NCBI GenBank assembly: GCA_051294375.1
Contig: CM119263.1
Span: forward strand, 6,296,932 to 6,360,931
Reading direction: 5' to 3'
Origin: Paraspadella gotoi
Lineage: Eukaryota > Chaetognatha
Length of the DNA: 64,000 nucleotides
In this document: in pieces, positions 37,265 through 48,418 of the stretch
How the letters are laid out: each line of letters opens with the position of its first letter
How positions within the stretch are numbered: the stretch's first letter is position 1
The notes under the pieces: generated by a model
What the model was told of the DNA's origin: nothing
The model's input: the letters and a program-made list of their open reading frames with translations, nothing else
The model's database searches: none
Program-made: the position numbers and the translations under genes

Positions 37265-39338
37265 TCACAACCTCCTATTATCCTCCGTCGCATCGTCGAA
37301 AGAGTCCCTGTCCTCCTCATCGCCTCCTCCTCCTCCGCCGTTCGGCGGTGGCCGAGTCGAAATCCTTGAAGCGCAAATATCCGTTGATGACGATGGCGTG
37401 GTGATGAAGAAGCAAGTCGCCCACCTCGAACTGGCATCCGTCGTTGATGGCGAGGGGCACGCCCACGTCGCCGATGAGAGAGAGTTGGGGATCAGCTCCA
37501 CTGGAAGGGCGGGATTCGAGACGGAGTTGACGTCGGCACTCGTTAACGGAGCGTCACAAACCTCTTTCTTACCTATGAGCATATTCTCCACGATTTCCAA
37601 AATTGTGGTCCACGTCGTCCCGTTTGATTCTTCGATTTCGTCAAAAAACTCTCCGTTCGGTTCTCCATCGCCTGACGGTCAAAACGAATTTATTATTATT
37701 GATTTAATTACTAAAAATAAAAAAATAAAAAAAGCTGACTTTCGTTAAAATTTAGCATATAAAATGAAATAAAAACCCATAAAATACTTTGATAAATTAA
37801 TTTCTTAATTTTATACAATAGTAGGCCCAGTGAGCTATATTTATTATATAGTAATAAGTATTTAATAGGCTAAAATTTCAAAAATACAAATTTTTAAATT
37901 TTAAGATTGTATTTGGATTCCTGCAAAAAGTTGATAAAAGAAAGTATAATTCTTTTAAAAAAAAATATTTTATTAAGTTGGTCAAAAATGTTAGAAAACT
38001 ATATTTAAGACGCCGATTTTCAATTTCTATCTTAAAAATATAGTTTTTTGTAATTTTAACCTACTTAATAACATAATTTTTGAAAAAGATTTCTATTTTC
38101 TTATCAACTTTTAATGAGGAATCTGAATCTGTTCTCAGAATTAAAAAAAAACATTTTTATAAAATTTTGACATTATATAAAGGGTATTACTATTACTAAG
38201 CTGACATGGCTACTATATTTATAAAAAAAAAATAACTATAGATTAGTATTCACTAATATGAAGTTTCTCTTCACCCTAGTGACCAGTGACCACCTTCCGA
38301 CTAAAACGAGCAGAAAGCGTCGCAAATTCTTAAGAGCGAATTCGAACTTCACTTCCATCCCACCTTCCGCCAACCATTTCCACCCAATCACATCAAATCC
38401 TCGCCACATTCTCCTTTATTTTCCCCCAAATTCCACCGACCACCTCAATTGGCCCCCCCACCACCCCATTACCCCCTCCCCCCGCCTCCCCCCGCTTTAC
38501 TTCGAACTCGGACGCGATGGATTTTTTCTCGAAAGAAAATCTGACGACGAAATCTTGTGCGAACTTCGGTTCCATGTGAAAAAGGATGTCGTGTCGCGAC
38601 TTGTGAAAGAGGCTCCAGCGTCGCAGAGACTCTTCGCGGATCTGTTTGAAAGGCGGATTGACGGGCTGCTTGACGTTGGAGGCGCTGTGGCTAAGGATTT
38701 AACCGAGGCATGTCGATCTTCCACGTCCGCCGCCACCGTCACGAATCCTGAAGAAGGTATTGGGGTAGTTGGGGAGTTTGGAATGTCGGAAGGGGTCGAA
38801 TGAAAACTTTCTAAAGCAAACAAAAAACGTCCTCAGTTCACTTCTTTTTTTAATCTCGTTTCATTTCTGCTGTTGGGGAAAATTTTTTTTGTGGATTCGT
38901 CAAAAGACTCAATTCGAATAAACTCGAAACTGAAATGTTCAATCTTTCTTCTTCATATTCTTCGTCCCCTTATACTCGATATTCATGCCTCATTGCAATT
39001 TCGTCAAACGCCATCTCATCCAACTCCATTCGTCTAACTTTTTCAAATCCTACATCCATCTTTTCCGACTCCAGCCCAGCCAAGCCCCCCCATCCCTTTC
39101 CTCCTTCCCCTTTCAACTTCCACCCTCCAACCGCTGAGCTTCATGACGATTCCATCCGGCGAGATGAAGATATGCGGTCGCTCCTTCAGCGCCGCCTCCA
39201 CAAAGATGTTATGCGGCGCCACTCGAGTGAAGGTCAGGATGTAGCGCTGCAGATTGGGCAGCGCCGCCCAGTCGGACTCGCAAAGTCGGCCAGGCGCAGT
39301 TTGTGAATCCAGAAGGGGATCGTGTTCAGGGTAAACTC
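37265..39338 (-). pseudogene. Duplicated 3' exons of the BPI-like gene (copy 1), frames broken
   Basis: Counterparts of the last four BPI-like exons lie at about 39338-39132, 38747-38501, 37671-37573 and 37500-37265, with the splice sites kept. Lengths differ from copy 2 (207 against 212, 247 against 246, 99 against 100), and the last exon loses its frame after VELIP because one G is missing from a G run. There are no upstream exons of its own. It is either a partial tandem duplication that has decayed or a duplicated, poorly polished assembly segment; the homopolymer pattern favours the second. Confidence 0.6.
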
Positions 39339-39460
39339 GCTGAAAAATGAATTCGAATTGAGTGATAATTCTTAATTAATGTAGTTTTGTGGTTTTGTTT
39401 GAGAGTTTAACGTTTACAGTCACGAAGTATATTAATAACAATATGTAACACTTGTTCAAA

Positions 39461-42400
39461 AAATTGTGGTTATTGTTGTTGTTGTTAAAGCCGCTAAAGT
39501 TTTTTTCTTTTCTTTCCTTTCCCGTACGAGTTTTATTAAGAAACATAAATTTCGGACATGTTTCGCTTCAATGTAAACCTTCAGCGAATTGATTTGTGAA
39601 ACAAATATTTTCACAGACTTTGAAGTTTGAAGAGAGAGAGAGTCTGTTAAAATATTTGTTTCACAAATCAATTCGTTTTTGCGCTGATGAAGGCTTACAT
39701 TTGAAGCTGAAACATGTCCGAAATTTATGTTTCTTAACTAACAATTCATTTTCTACCTCAAACATAAAATAAATTTTTAAAAAATTATTATTTATTATAA
39801 AATTCTAAAATTTGGATTACTGAACAAAAAAAATGTATATTATTGCGCAAACTAAGACTCGACGCTAGAGGGAAAACAAAATTAAATGCATTAACAAACC
39901 ACCGACCGGTGGTACCTAAGATTGTCGGACGTCGAATAGTAAATTTTTTATTAAGCACAAAGAGAAGAATACAAATATCGATTATTGGCAGTAAGGCGAC
40001 GGGTCATTCAGCCTTTTTATATTTCTCATGGAAAAGATCGAAAGAAATGTTTTAAAAAATGGATCAATAATTATTTCCGAGTTGAATATATACCAACGTT
40101 ACAATAATTTTAATATGCCCTTATTATTAAAGCTCTAGCTAAAACATGAAATTTGACATTCGATAAAGAAAGTAAAAATAACTTTGAAAAACTTTTAACT
40201 TCTCGTAAGAATTTCATTTTAAAAGTTGGTGAAATTTCAAAAGTCGTCACGCTTTGCCAAAATCCCTCACAGCTGCTTTCCTCTGAAATCTTCACACACA
40301 AACGATTATCCGCTTAATCCCTCCTTGTTTTTCTCTTTCCCTCTCTCTTCAATTTTTTTTCCTGTGTATCTCTAAAAGCTTCAGCCAGTGGGAGAGCAGG
40401 CACCCCTTCTCTTTTTTTTTGGTTCAATATTCAATCCGATGTTGAAGTTTCCAAGAACCAACTTCTCTTCCTCCTTTGTTCCTGCGATGCTCGATTGTTT
40501 AGTTGCCAACTTCTGTTCTTGTATAATCTTGTTTATAAACAGTAGGTAGCGCGACGAGTCTTCCGAAGTATTTCTTTTCAGTCTTTCTTAAAGTTAAACA
40601 AATGATAAAGTTTAGGGTCTATGATATCCTACCAATAGTACGTACCAGTACGTACGAATGAGCCATCGCAAGCTATGACTACACCGTTAACACTTTTTTT
40701 TTTAAATAATTTTCAAAAAACAAATTACTCAGTAAATCAAGTCTTTTTTTTTCTCAATTTTTTATTTCACATTATTTCAATTTTTAGTTCATCGGGGCTC
40801 CGTTACTCGCCAGTAACTCCACTCCACTCCACTCCTTCCACTCCACTCCACATCCTCCTCCTTCACAACCTCCTATTATTCCTCCGTCGCATCGTCGAAA
40901 GAGTCCCTGTCCTCCTCATCGACCTCCTCCTCCTCCGCCGTTCGGCGGTGGCCGAGTCGGAAATCCTTGAAGCGCAAATATCCGTTGATGACGATGGCGT
41001 GGTGATGAAGAAGCAAGTCGCCCACCTCGAACTGGCATCCGTCGTTGATGGCGAGGGGCACGCCCACGTCGCCGATCAGAGAGAGTTGGGGGATCAGCTC
41101 CACTGGAAGGGCGGGATTCGAGACGGAGTTGACGTCGGCACTCGTTAACGAGGCGTCACAAACCTCTTTCTTACCTATGAGCATATTCTCCACGATTTCC
41201 AAAATTGTGGTCCACGTCGTCCGTTTGATTTCTTCCGATTTCGTCAAAAAACTCTCCGTTCGGTTCTCCATCGCCTGACGGTCAAACGAATTTATTATTA
41301 TTGATTAATTACTAAAAATAAAAAAATAAAAAAAGCTGACTTCGTTAAAATTTAGCATATAAAAATGAAAATAAAAACCCATAAAATACTTTGATAAATT
41401 AATTTCTTAATTTTATACAATAGTAGGCCCCAGTGAGCTATATTTATATATAGTAATAAGTATTTAATAGGCTAAAATTTCAAAATACAAATTTTTAAAT
41501 TTTAAGATTGTATTTGGATTCCTTGAAAAAGTTGATAAAAGAAAGTATAATTCTTTTAAAAAAAAATATTTTATTAAGTTGGTCAAAAATGTAGAAAACT
41601 ATATTTAAGACGCCGATTTTCAATTTCTATCTTAAAAAATATAGTTTTTTGTAATTTTAACCTACTTAATAACATAATTTTTGAAAAAAGATTTCTATTT
41701 TCTTTTATCAACTTTTAATGAGGAATCTGAATCTGTTCTCAGAATTAAAAAAAAAAAACATTTTAAAATTTTGACATTATATAAGGGTATTACTATTACT
41801 AAGCTGACATGGCTACTATATTTATAAAAAAAAAATAACTATAGATTAGTATTCACTAATATGATAGTTTTCTCTTCACCCTAGTGACCAGTGACCACCT
41901 TCCGACTAAAACGAGCAGAAGCGTCGCAATTCTTAAGAGCGAATTCGAACTTCACTTCCATCCCACTTCCGCCACCATTTCACCCAATCACATCAAATCC
42001 TCGCCACATTCTCCTCTTATTTTCCCCCCCAATTCCACCGACCACCTCAATTGCCCCCCCCCACCACCCATTACCCCCTCCCCGCCTCCCCCCCGCTTTA
42101 CTTCGAACTCGGACCCGATGGATTTTTTCTCGAAAGAAAATCTGACGACGAAATCTTTGTCGAACTTCGGTTCCATGTGAAAAAGGATGTCGTGTCGCGA
42201 CTTGTGAAAGAGGCTCCAGCGTCGCAGAGACTCTTCGCGGATCTGTTTGAAGGCGGATTGACGGGCTGCTTGACGTTGGAGGCGCTGGTGGCTAAGGATT
42301 TAACCGAGCATGTCGATCTTCCACGTCCGCCGCACCCGTCACGAATCCTGAAGAAGGTATTGGGGTAGTTGGGGAGTTTGGAGATGTCGAAGGGGTCGAA

Positions 42401-43063
42401 TGAAACTTTCTAAAGCAAACAAAAAAACGTCCTCAGTTCACTTCTTTTTTTTAATCTCGTTTCATTTCTGCTGTTGGGGAAAATTTTTTTTGTGGATTCG
42501 TCAAAAGACTCAATTCGATAAACTCGAAACTGAAATGTCAATCTTTCTTCTCCCATATTCTTCGTCCCTTATACTCGATATTCATGCCTCATTGCAATTT
42601 CGTCAAACGCCATCTCATCCAACTCCATTCGTCTAACTTTTTCAAATCCTACATCCATCTTTTCCGACTCCAGCCCAGCCAAGCCCCCCCATCCCTTTCC
42701 TCCTTCCCCTTTCAACTTCCAACCCTCCAACCGCTGAGCTTCATGACGATTCCATCCGGCGAGATGAAGATATGCGGTCGCTCCTTCAGCGCCGCCTCCA
42801 CAAAGATGTTATGCGGCGCCACTCGAGTGAAGGTCAGGATGTAGCGCTGCAGATAATGGGGCAGCGCCGCCCAGTCGGACTCGGCAAAGTCGGCCAGGCG
42901 CAGTTTGTGAATCCAGAAGGGGATCGTGTTCAGGGTAAACTCGCTGAAAATGAATTCGAATTGAGTGATAATTCTTAATTAATGTAGTTTTGTGGTTTTG
43001 TTTGAGAGTTTAACGTTTACAGTCACGAAGTATATTAATAACAATATGTAACACTTGTTCAAA
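39461..43063. repeat. 3.6-kb direct duplication, copy 2
   Basis: Second, immediately adjacent head-to-tail copy. This one joins the unique upstream exons of the BPI-like gene and keeps cleaner exon reading frames than copy 1, for example in the last exon at 40876-41102. Confidence 0.93.
39536..39738 (+). mobile_element. Inverted-repeat element with hammerhead core (copy 2)
   Basis: Same element in the second duplication copy: CTGATGA at 39684-39690, GAAA at 39709-39712 and GTC at 39716-39718. It has one extra T in the helix II loop relative to copy 1, leaving the core unchanged. Confidence 0.6.
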
Positions 43064-45217
43064 ACATTCATATCGTGCCATCCATGTCGAAAAAAAAAAC
43101 ACATTGTACAAATTGAATATTTGTGCATAAACATGTAAACATAAACATATTAAACGTAAAATATATCATTCCCGACCGACCTAATGCAATAGCAGAGGTG
43201 CTTTTCGATTCCCCTCGTCTTCGGCAGGTTGGCCATGTTGGGAACCTGACCCATTGAAATGTCGTAGATGGTCGTCGAAAAGGGATGACGCAACGCTGGA
43301 TCGTCTTCCTCCTCGGGAGATCGCGGTCGCCCCTTCTTGGCTGAAAAATTTGGAGGGGCGGAGGGGGTACTTGCAAATTGATAACCGAGTCGTCAGAACT
43401 TTGTAGACTATCCTGAGATAAAGAGGTAGAATTGGTCCATGTATTGTTGCTTGATTGATTGATTAAATAATTGTTTGGTTTATCAACTCGTTTGATAGAT
43501 CGCCTTTTAAAATTTTGTATACTACCCAGTACCCACTCATCAACCAACAAAATCATAACCCTTCAGTCTCTAAACCCATCTCTCTATCAAACCCCCTCCC
43601 ATCCTCGCTAATCTCACCCGCCCTGATGTCCAGCCATCGCAACACGTCTTCAGTGGGCACGATGACGCTGCTGAGCTGCCAGGCGCACCAATTCGCGTCC
43701 ACGTAGATATCGTTCTCGAAAAGATTCCCGACGTAGAAGGCGGTGCCGAGGATGAGGCCCGGCAGCGGGAAGGAGACCGGGAGCAGCTGGACGATCTCCT
43801 TGAGATTCGCGTTGGCCATGTCCTCGATCTGGCGGCTCAACTCTTGCGGTTTTTTCCACAGATTTCGAAAGGACGGGAGGGCCAAGTTGATGATGCCTTA
43901 AATAGGGAAAGGGGGGGGGATATAAGCTATTGGTCGGAGCCGGGAAAAGCGGGAGATGATCAGGAAGGTCTACGGTTTTCCACTAGTAATTTTTGATCTT
44001 CGATTTTCGTCCGTTATTTTGTCGTCATCGTCGTGATCATTTTCGTCGTCGTCGTCGTCGTCGTCCTTCTCTTCGTCCTCTTCCTTTACCTTGGGTCATC
44101 ATTCCTTTGCTCTTCATTTTAATGTCGACGTCTTCAGCCTCGACCTCCACGCCACCCGACGGAATGTATAACCTTTAAGGATTCGATTACATTCCCAAGT
44201 TAACAATAAGACACGATTCTTTGATAAACATCGCATGCAATTTCAAATTTAGGAAGATAACGGTGATCTTGGAGTTAATGTTAATGTTATGTTAATGTTA
44301 GAGTGAAAATGATGTTAATGATGATGATTTTGATTACGATGATGATAACGGCGATGTTAAAATTGAAGATTTTCATTATGAATTGAGGCTACCCTGGACG
44401 TCGATGTCGTCGTCGAAGATGACGCTGATGACGACTGACCTGAGTTCCTTCTCCGGAGTCAATTCAATGTTCATTGTGATGGCGATCTTCAGCTTCTTAA
44501 ACATCAAAAAGAAAGTTCCCGAATCGTGCCAATGCAGAAGACCTTTCTTTTTTTTTTCGCGCGGAGAGAAAAGGGTTTTTTTTCCCCGTTACTTTTATTA
44601 ACAGAGTAATACGATCACCCGGTAATTTCAAATCATCGTGGATCACCTTGTAGTCGTAAAACCATTTTCCGTTGATGGAAAAGTCGATGACGATGGATCC
44701 TTTGAAACCTTGATCTTCCACAATTTCTGCGGGATGATATTGGGATTTAATTATAACTATTTTAAATTTCATATGAATATTTTGCCAAACAATTGTTTTT
44801 AATTTTGAAACGGTAGATTCAAAAGCCTCGCTCATTCCACAAGTAATCACCCCATCTAATCCTTCCCTCCTCACCCAGCACGGGGTCCTGCTCCTGCATC
44901 AAGGGACACTTGAGGTCGTTCCAGGCGAACTTGAGGTGCTGGCCGTTGCTGCTCTCTCCGTCGGGGATGCCCTTGTCCAGGATGTCGTGGAGTTTGACGA
45001 GGAACGACTCCTTGAGGAAGACGAGTCCCGATCGGTTAAACTTGGAGTGGAGTCCGGGATTCAGCTTCTCCCGCGCCACGAAGTCACGGCGCTGCGCCTC
45101 CACCGTCAACTTCCGCGCCGCTGCTTCGGCCGCAGCGGCGTGTGGCGTGGACGGCGACGTCGCCGAGAGAGATATGGACGATGGTCCCGCCTCCATCTCT
45201 GAGATATGTCGCCTCAT
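40876..45217 (-). CDS. BPI/LBP-like lipid-binding protein (TULIP superfamily)
   Basis: A protein of the family that binds lipopolysaccharide or other lipids in two elongated pockets. Exons: 45217-44875, 44726-44647, 44495-44440, 44172-44090, 43896-43618, 43340-43181, 42943-42732, 42347-42102, 41274-41175 and 41102-40876. Seen: LNPGLHSKFNRSGLVFL, matching the VNPG start of BPI; INGKWFYDYK (BPI has SGKWK at this place); the N-domain helix region LPSFRNLWKK; then the C-terminal domain with FISPDGIVM and the last exon GVPLAINDGCQFEVGDLLL, which aligns with the final strand region of BPI. Phases agree for every junction except around exon 42347-42102, where both duplication copies appear to miss one or two bases. 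No signal peptide is seen at MRRHISEMEAG, so an upstream exon is probably missing; the acceptor CTCAG|AGATGG in this exon fits that. Confidence 0.7.
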
Positions 45218-45429
45218 GGCGTCGGTGCTCGGCTTGTCATTTCGATTTTTGTCGATTTAAAAAAAAAAATTAGAAAAAAAAAATAAACAAAATTCGTGTA
45301 AAAAAAAATTTAAAAGAAGATGTCTTAAAAAATGTCGTCGGTAAAGGAGGATTTTAAAGTTTTCTTTTTAACACTTTAAATCGTTCAAGTCAACTTTTGG
45401 GTTCAATCTGAACCTGTGGCGTTTCTTAC

Positions 45430-45559
45430 CTAAACGAAACGATCGTCGCTTTTGACTTTACTCGCCGCCGCCTCATCCTTCGTCTCAGAAATCCGGCGTC
45501 GTTTCTCTGCTTCCATTTTTTGGTACACAGTTTTGTAGGATTTGACTTCAAATTTCCCG
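45430..45559 (-). CDS. Possible small exon of unknown gene
   Basis: The block has a good acceptor (TTTAATTTCAG|C) and donor (TAG|GTAAG). One frame reads GKFEVKSYKTVYQKMEAEK and on to a TAG that is the last codon before the donor; another frame is open throughout and very basic. It could be a 5' exon of the BPI-like gene or part of the MAP-like gene just upstream. I cannot link it in phase to either. Confidence 0.25.
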
Positions 45560-45775
45560 CTGAAATTAAATGCTTTTTAAATCCCAAATCACTACACTTA
45601 ATCACTACAAAATCACTACACTTAACGAACAGTCGGTTTATAAGACCAAACAAGGACATGAATTCATATCCATATCCACCTATATCCAATTACCATATCA
45701 AATATCACAGGCTTGTTGCAATGTTACACGAAGAATACCTCTCAACTTGACGCCGAACTGAACTAATATGGCAAC

Positions 45776-45960
45776 CTGGGGACATGTGAGATGCCTGGGG
45801 TGTGAGCCATCTCCCGACCACCCCATGTCGCTGGCGTGCTAGGCCGACACCATCACACTTTAACCAGCATGACCATGAAGGGATGGAACCCTGAACTCAC
45901 GGTTGGTGAACGAGTATAGCTGTCCAAGCTATACGGGAGGCGAATCTAGGATTCGCCATA
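45776..45960 (-). mobile_element. SINE-like structured element
   Basis: A GC-richer patch within AT-rich DNA. On the - strand GGTTCCATCCC (45880-45890) resembles a Pol III B box. Two perfect stem-loops are adjacent: GTATAGCT/AGCTATAC with loop at 45914-45934, and GGCGAATC/GATTCGCC at 45939-45957. A convincing A box is not seen, and I found no second copy in the window. Could also be the 3' end of a LINE or an unrecognised structured RNA gene. Confidence 0.35.
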
Positions 45961-46136
45961 TAAACTTTCTTTTACATGTGGTTAAATATAGTGAGAATTG
46001 TTTGTAAATATTTATGTATAATTTAAGCTTAATATATTATAATTTATAAATGATCAAGTGCTCTGTATTTATGTCTTTTGTCCGGTGTGTCATAATCATA
46101 ATACGTTCGTATATAAGTACAATTGTACATAAAACA

Positions 46137-46210
46137 AATCATCATTATTATTATAAATTCAAGTTGTCTCATAAGATTTATGAGACATCTTGAATTTATA
46201 ATAATGATTT
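46137..46210. repeat. Near-perfect palindrome (arms about 33 bp)
   Basis: AAATCAT...TTGTCTCATAA is followed after four bases by its reverse complement TTATGAGACA...ATGATTT with one or two mismatches. It is a possible MITE or hairpin; it lies in the 3' flank of the MAP-like exon and could also form a hairpin in its transcript. Confidence 0.75.
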
Positions 46211-46277
46211 ATGATAAATATTCTTCAAAAATGAGAAAAATACAAGTATAAAAAAGTAACCACTTCTGTGATTGATA

Positions 46278-46779
46278 TTATTTTATTTTCGGCGGTGAAG
46301 TAAAGGCAAAGATGGGGACAGAGTCAGACTTGTAGGTCATATTGTCCAAAGATCCGATCTTTGCTCTCGCTTTTTTCTGAAACTGGAGTTTTTCTTTCAA
46401 AACGCTCGTTTGATCCGCGTCCTCCGATGCGGCGCGGCCCTGCGGGTGACGCCCCCACGGCGCCGGCGCTCCCTTGAACGCCAACGCCGCGTGACCCGCG
46501 GCGCCGTCGCCGCGTTTTCCGCCGTGATCACCGCCGGGCAAGGGGCGGTCGCGGTAGCCCGTGGCCGGAGCGCCCCCCTGCGATTTCCAGTGAAGGTTCT
46601 CCAGCGAGCCGACTTTAGCGAGGGCACGCCGAACCGCTTCCGGTCGGGCAGCCTCCCGCGCTGCCGAGGATCCGGAAGCGGCGTCCGCATCGGAGGAGGA
46701 GGAAGAGGAGGCACCGTGGCGTTGGTAAAAGTGATGCTTCAATTTCCTCATCTTGTCGTGAGCGCGTTTGTCGAATTGC
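46278..46779 (-). CDS. C-terminal exon of a tau/MAP2/MAP4-family protein
   Basis: These proteins bind and stabilise microtubules through repeats built on K(V/I)GS-(L/K)-(D/E)-N. Two such repeats are seen: KVGSLENLHWKSQGG and, near the stop, KIGSLDNMTYKS, each preceded by basic residues. The rest is Arg/Lys/Gly-rich with QFDKRAHDKMRKLKHHFY at the start. The acceptor CTCACCAG precedes 46779, and an in-frame ATG is present at 46751, but the repeat domain is normally C-terminal, so upstream exons are expected. None is visible between here and 48418; they may lie beyond the GTPase gene or outside the window. The usual PGGG after each repeat is missing or reduced to QGG, so this is a diverged member. 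Confidence 0.6.
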
Positions 46780-48418
46780 CTGGTGAGCGGGATATTGGAG
46801 GCAGTTTATAAGTGGGACGTTTAATTTATAGTTCCTCCGCGTGTAACGCGAGTTAATAGAAATACCGTATCGTTAAACCATGCTATTAAACTATTTCATA
46901 CTTGTGTTGTAACGAGATCACCCAGAAATGCACCCACATTAGAAAGTTTCTGCTGTTTGGTCGATTAAACAAGCGTTTTACAGTCTACTTTTTGGCGTCA
47001 ATCCGATTTACCTTTAGTTTTACATTTTATTGGACGTTTTAATTTAATTCTCTACTCTTTCAGGCAGATATTTAGTTGCCTGTACTCTGCCGTAGTGACA
47101 AGTGGATAACATCGTCCGTTCCCGTTTTCTTACGACACAATGAAAAATAACGTGGCGAAACGGTCTAGTGCTGATTATATCCCTTTAAAGTTGTTTCTGA
47201 GCCAAATTAATTAATTGTTACTTTTGGTAATATATGCGATGTAAACTACTGAACATTACTATGTCTGACCATAACCCTTGACCATCAATAAAAAAACTAA
47301 CTAGATCAAAAATAGGGAAAAAATAAAGCAATATAGCACAAAATGCTTATAAAATTTTAGACCATTGCTTTTAATACAAAAAGAATATTAATATTATTAA
47401 AACAAAACTTTAACAATAACTTAATAGTTATCCGAGACCAAGATAGAAATAATGGATAATGAATAATAAATAATGGATTTCGAGTTAAAAAAAATTTTTC
47501 AATTTTTAAAAAATTAGCCTCTAGCCTTTTTATTTTTAGAGGCTTATTTTTTTTATTTTTTTGATATTTTGATTTTTTATGCAAAATCATAATTCTCAAT
47601 GAGCATAGGTTGAATAAACTTTTTTCAACAATTTGAAAAAAATTTAATTTTTTTAAATAGGCATTTTTGGGGAAATAATAAATAAATTGTTATACAATAA
47701 GTACATTTAAAAGAGTAAAACATTCTAACAAATTTAAAAATCTATAAAGAAATCTCTTAAATGCATATAATAAATAGAATTAAAATAATCAAATAAAGGT
47801 ACAATAAAGAAAGATCTGGGTCAAATTTTTTATTCTATTACAATTTTATGAATAAACATGAATAAGTAACTTTTTTTTTAAAAATATCATTTTTTACCTT
47901 ATATTCAGTCATATCTAAAAAACAAAAAAAGATTTTGCATTTATATTTTGTATATCAACATATAAAACTATAACGTTTCAAAAAATAAAAAGAAATATAA
48001 TAATATTGAGCAGTGAATTTTTTTTATGCACGGAACAGTAACGTTACGCCATTTTTCGAAGATGGTTAAAGAGTTCGGTCCCTATCTAATTACTTATTTA
48101 GTAAATTACAATTTAGATACGGTAAAGAATACGTTGGTCTTGTCTAATCGGATTCTACTCATCTAACTTGTTACATTTAAACATTAAATAAGCGTTAGAC
48201 ATAGACAGTATCCTAAGAAAAACAAAAACATTATTTCTAATGCTAAATAAATTATGTTTACAATTCACAAGTGGAAACAAGGCTGTTAAAAAAATCGAGC
48301 AATATGTAAAATATCGATGGAACAGGAAATGTCAACAAGGCACGCTGGATAAAAACGGCTAACTCTAAAATATCTTCTCATAAAATAACTAAACATAAAA
48401 AATTAAAACAGTATAAAA
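46780..48418. other. AT-rich spacer, no gene seen
   Basis: Very AT-rich DNA with poly(A)/poly(T) runs, short ORFs only and no exon-like blocks with splice sites. It may be intron of the MAP-like gene or simple intergenic DNA. Confidence 0.4.

Larger units (their letters stand above)
35867..39460. repeat. 3.6-kb direct duplication, copy 1
   Basis: From TTGTGGTTATTGTTGTTG to the AACACTTGTTCAAAA end, this segment matches 39461-43063 in the same orientation almost base for base. Differences are dominated by one- to few-base length changes in homopolymers, with few substitutions. It contains an inverted-repeat element, exon-like copies of the last four exons of the BPI-like gene, and a foldback element. 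Confidence 0.93.

Noticed and set aside
35867-43063. Two independent BPI-like genes in tandem
   Set aside because: Only the last four exons are duplicated and copy 1 has no upstream exons, so a second complete gene is not supported.
45776-45960. Possible tRNA gene
   Set aside because: A B-box-like string and stems are present, but no cloverleaf with acceptor stem and anticodon arm could be folded; listed as SINE-like instead.
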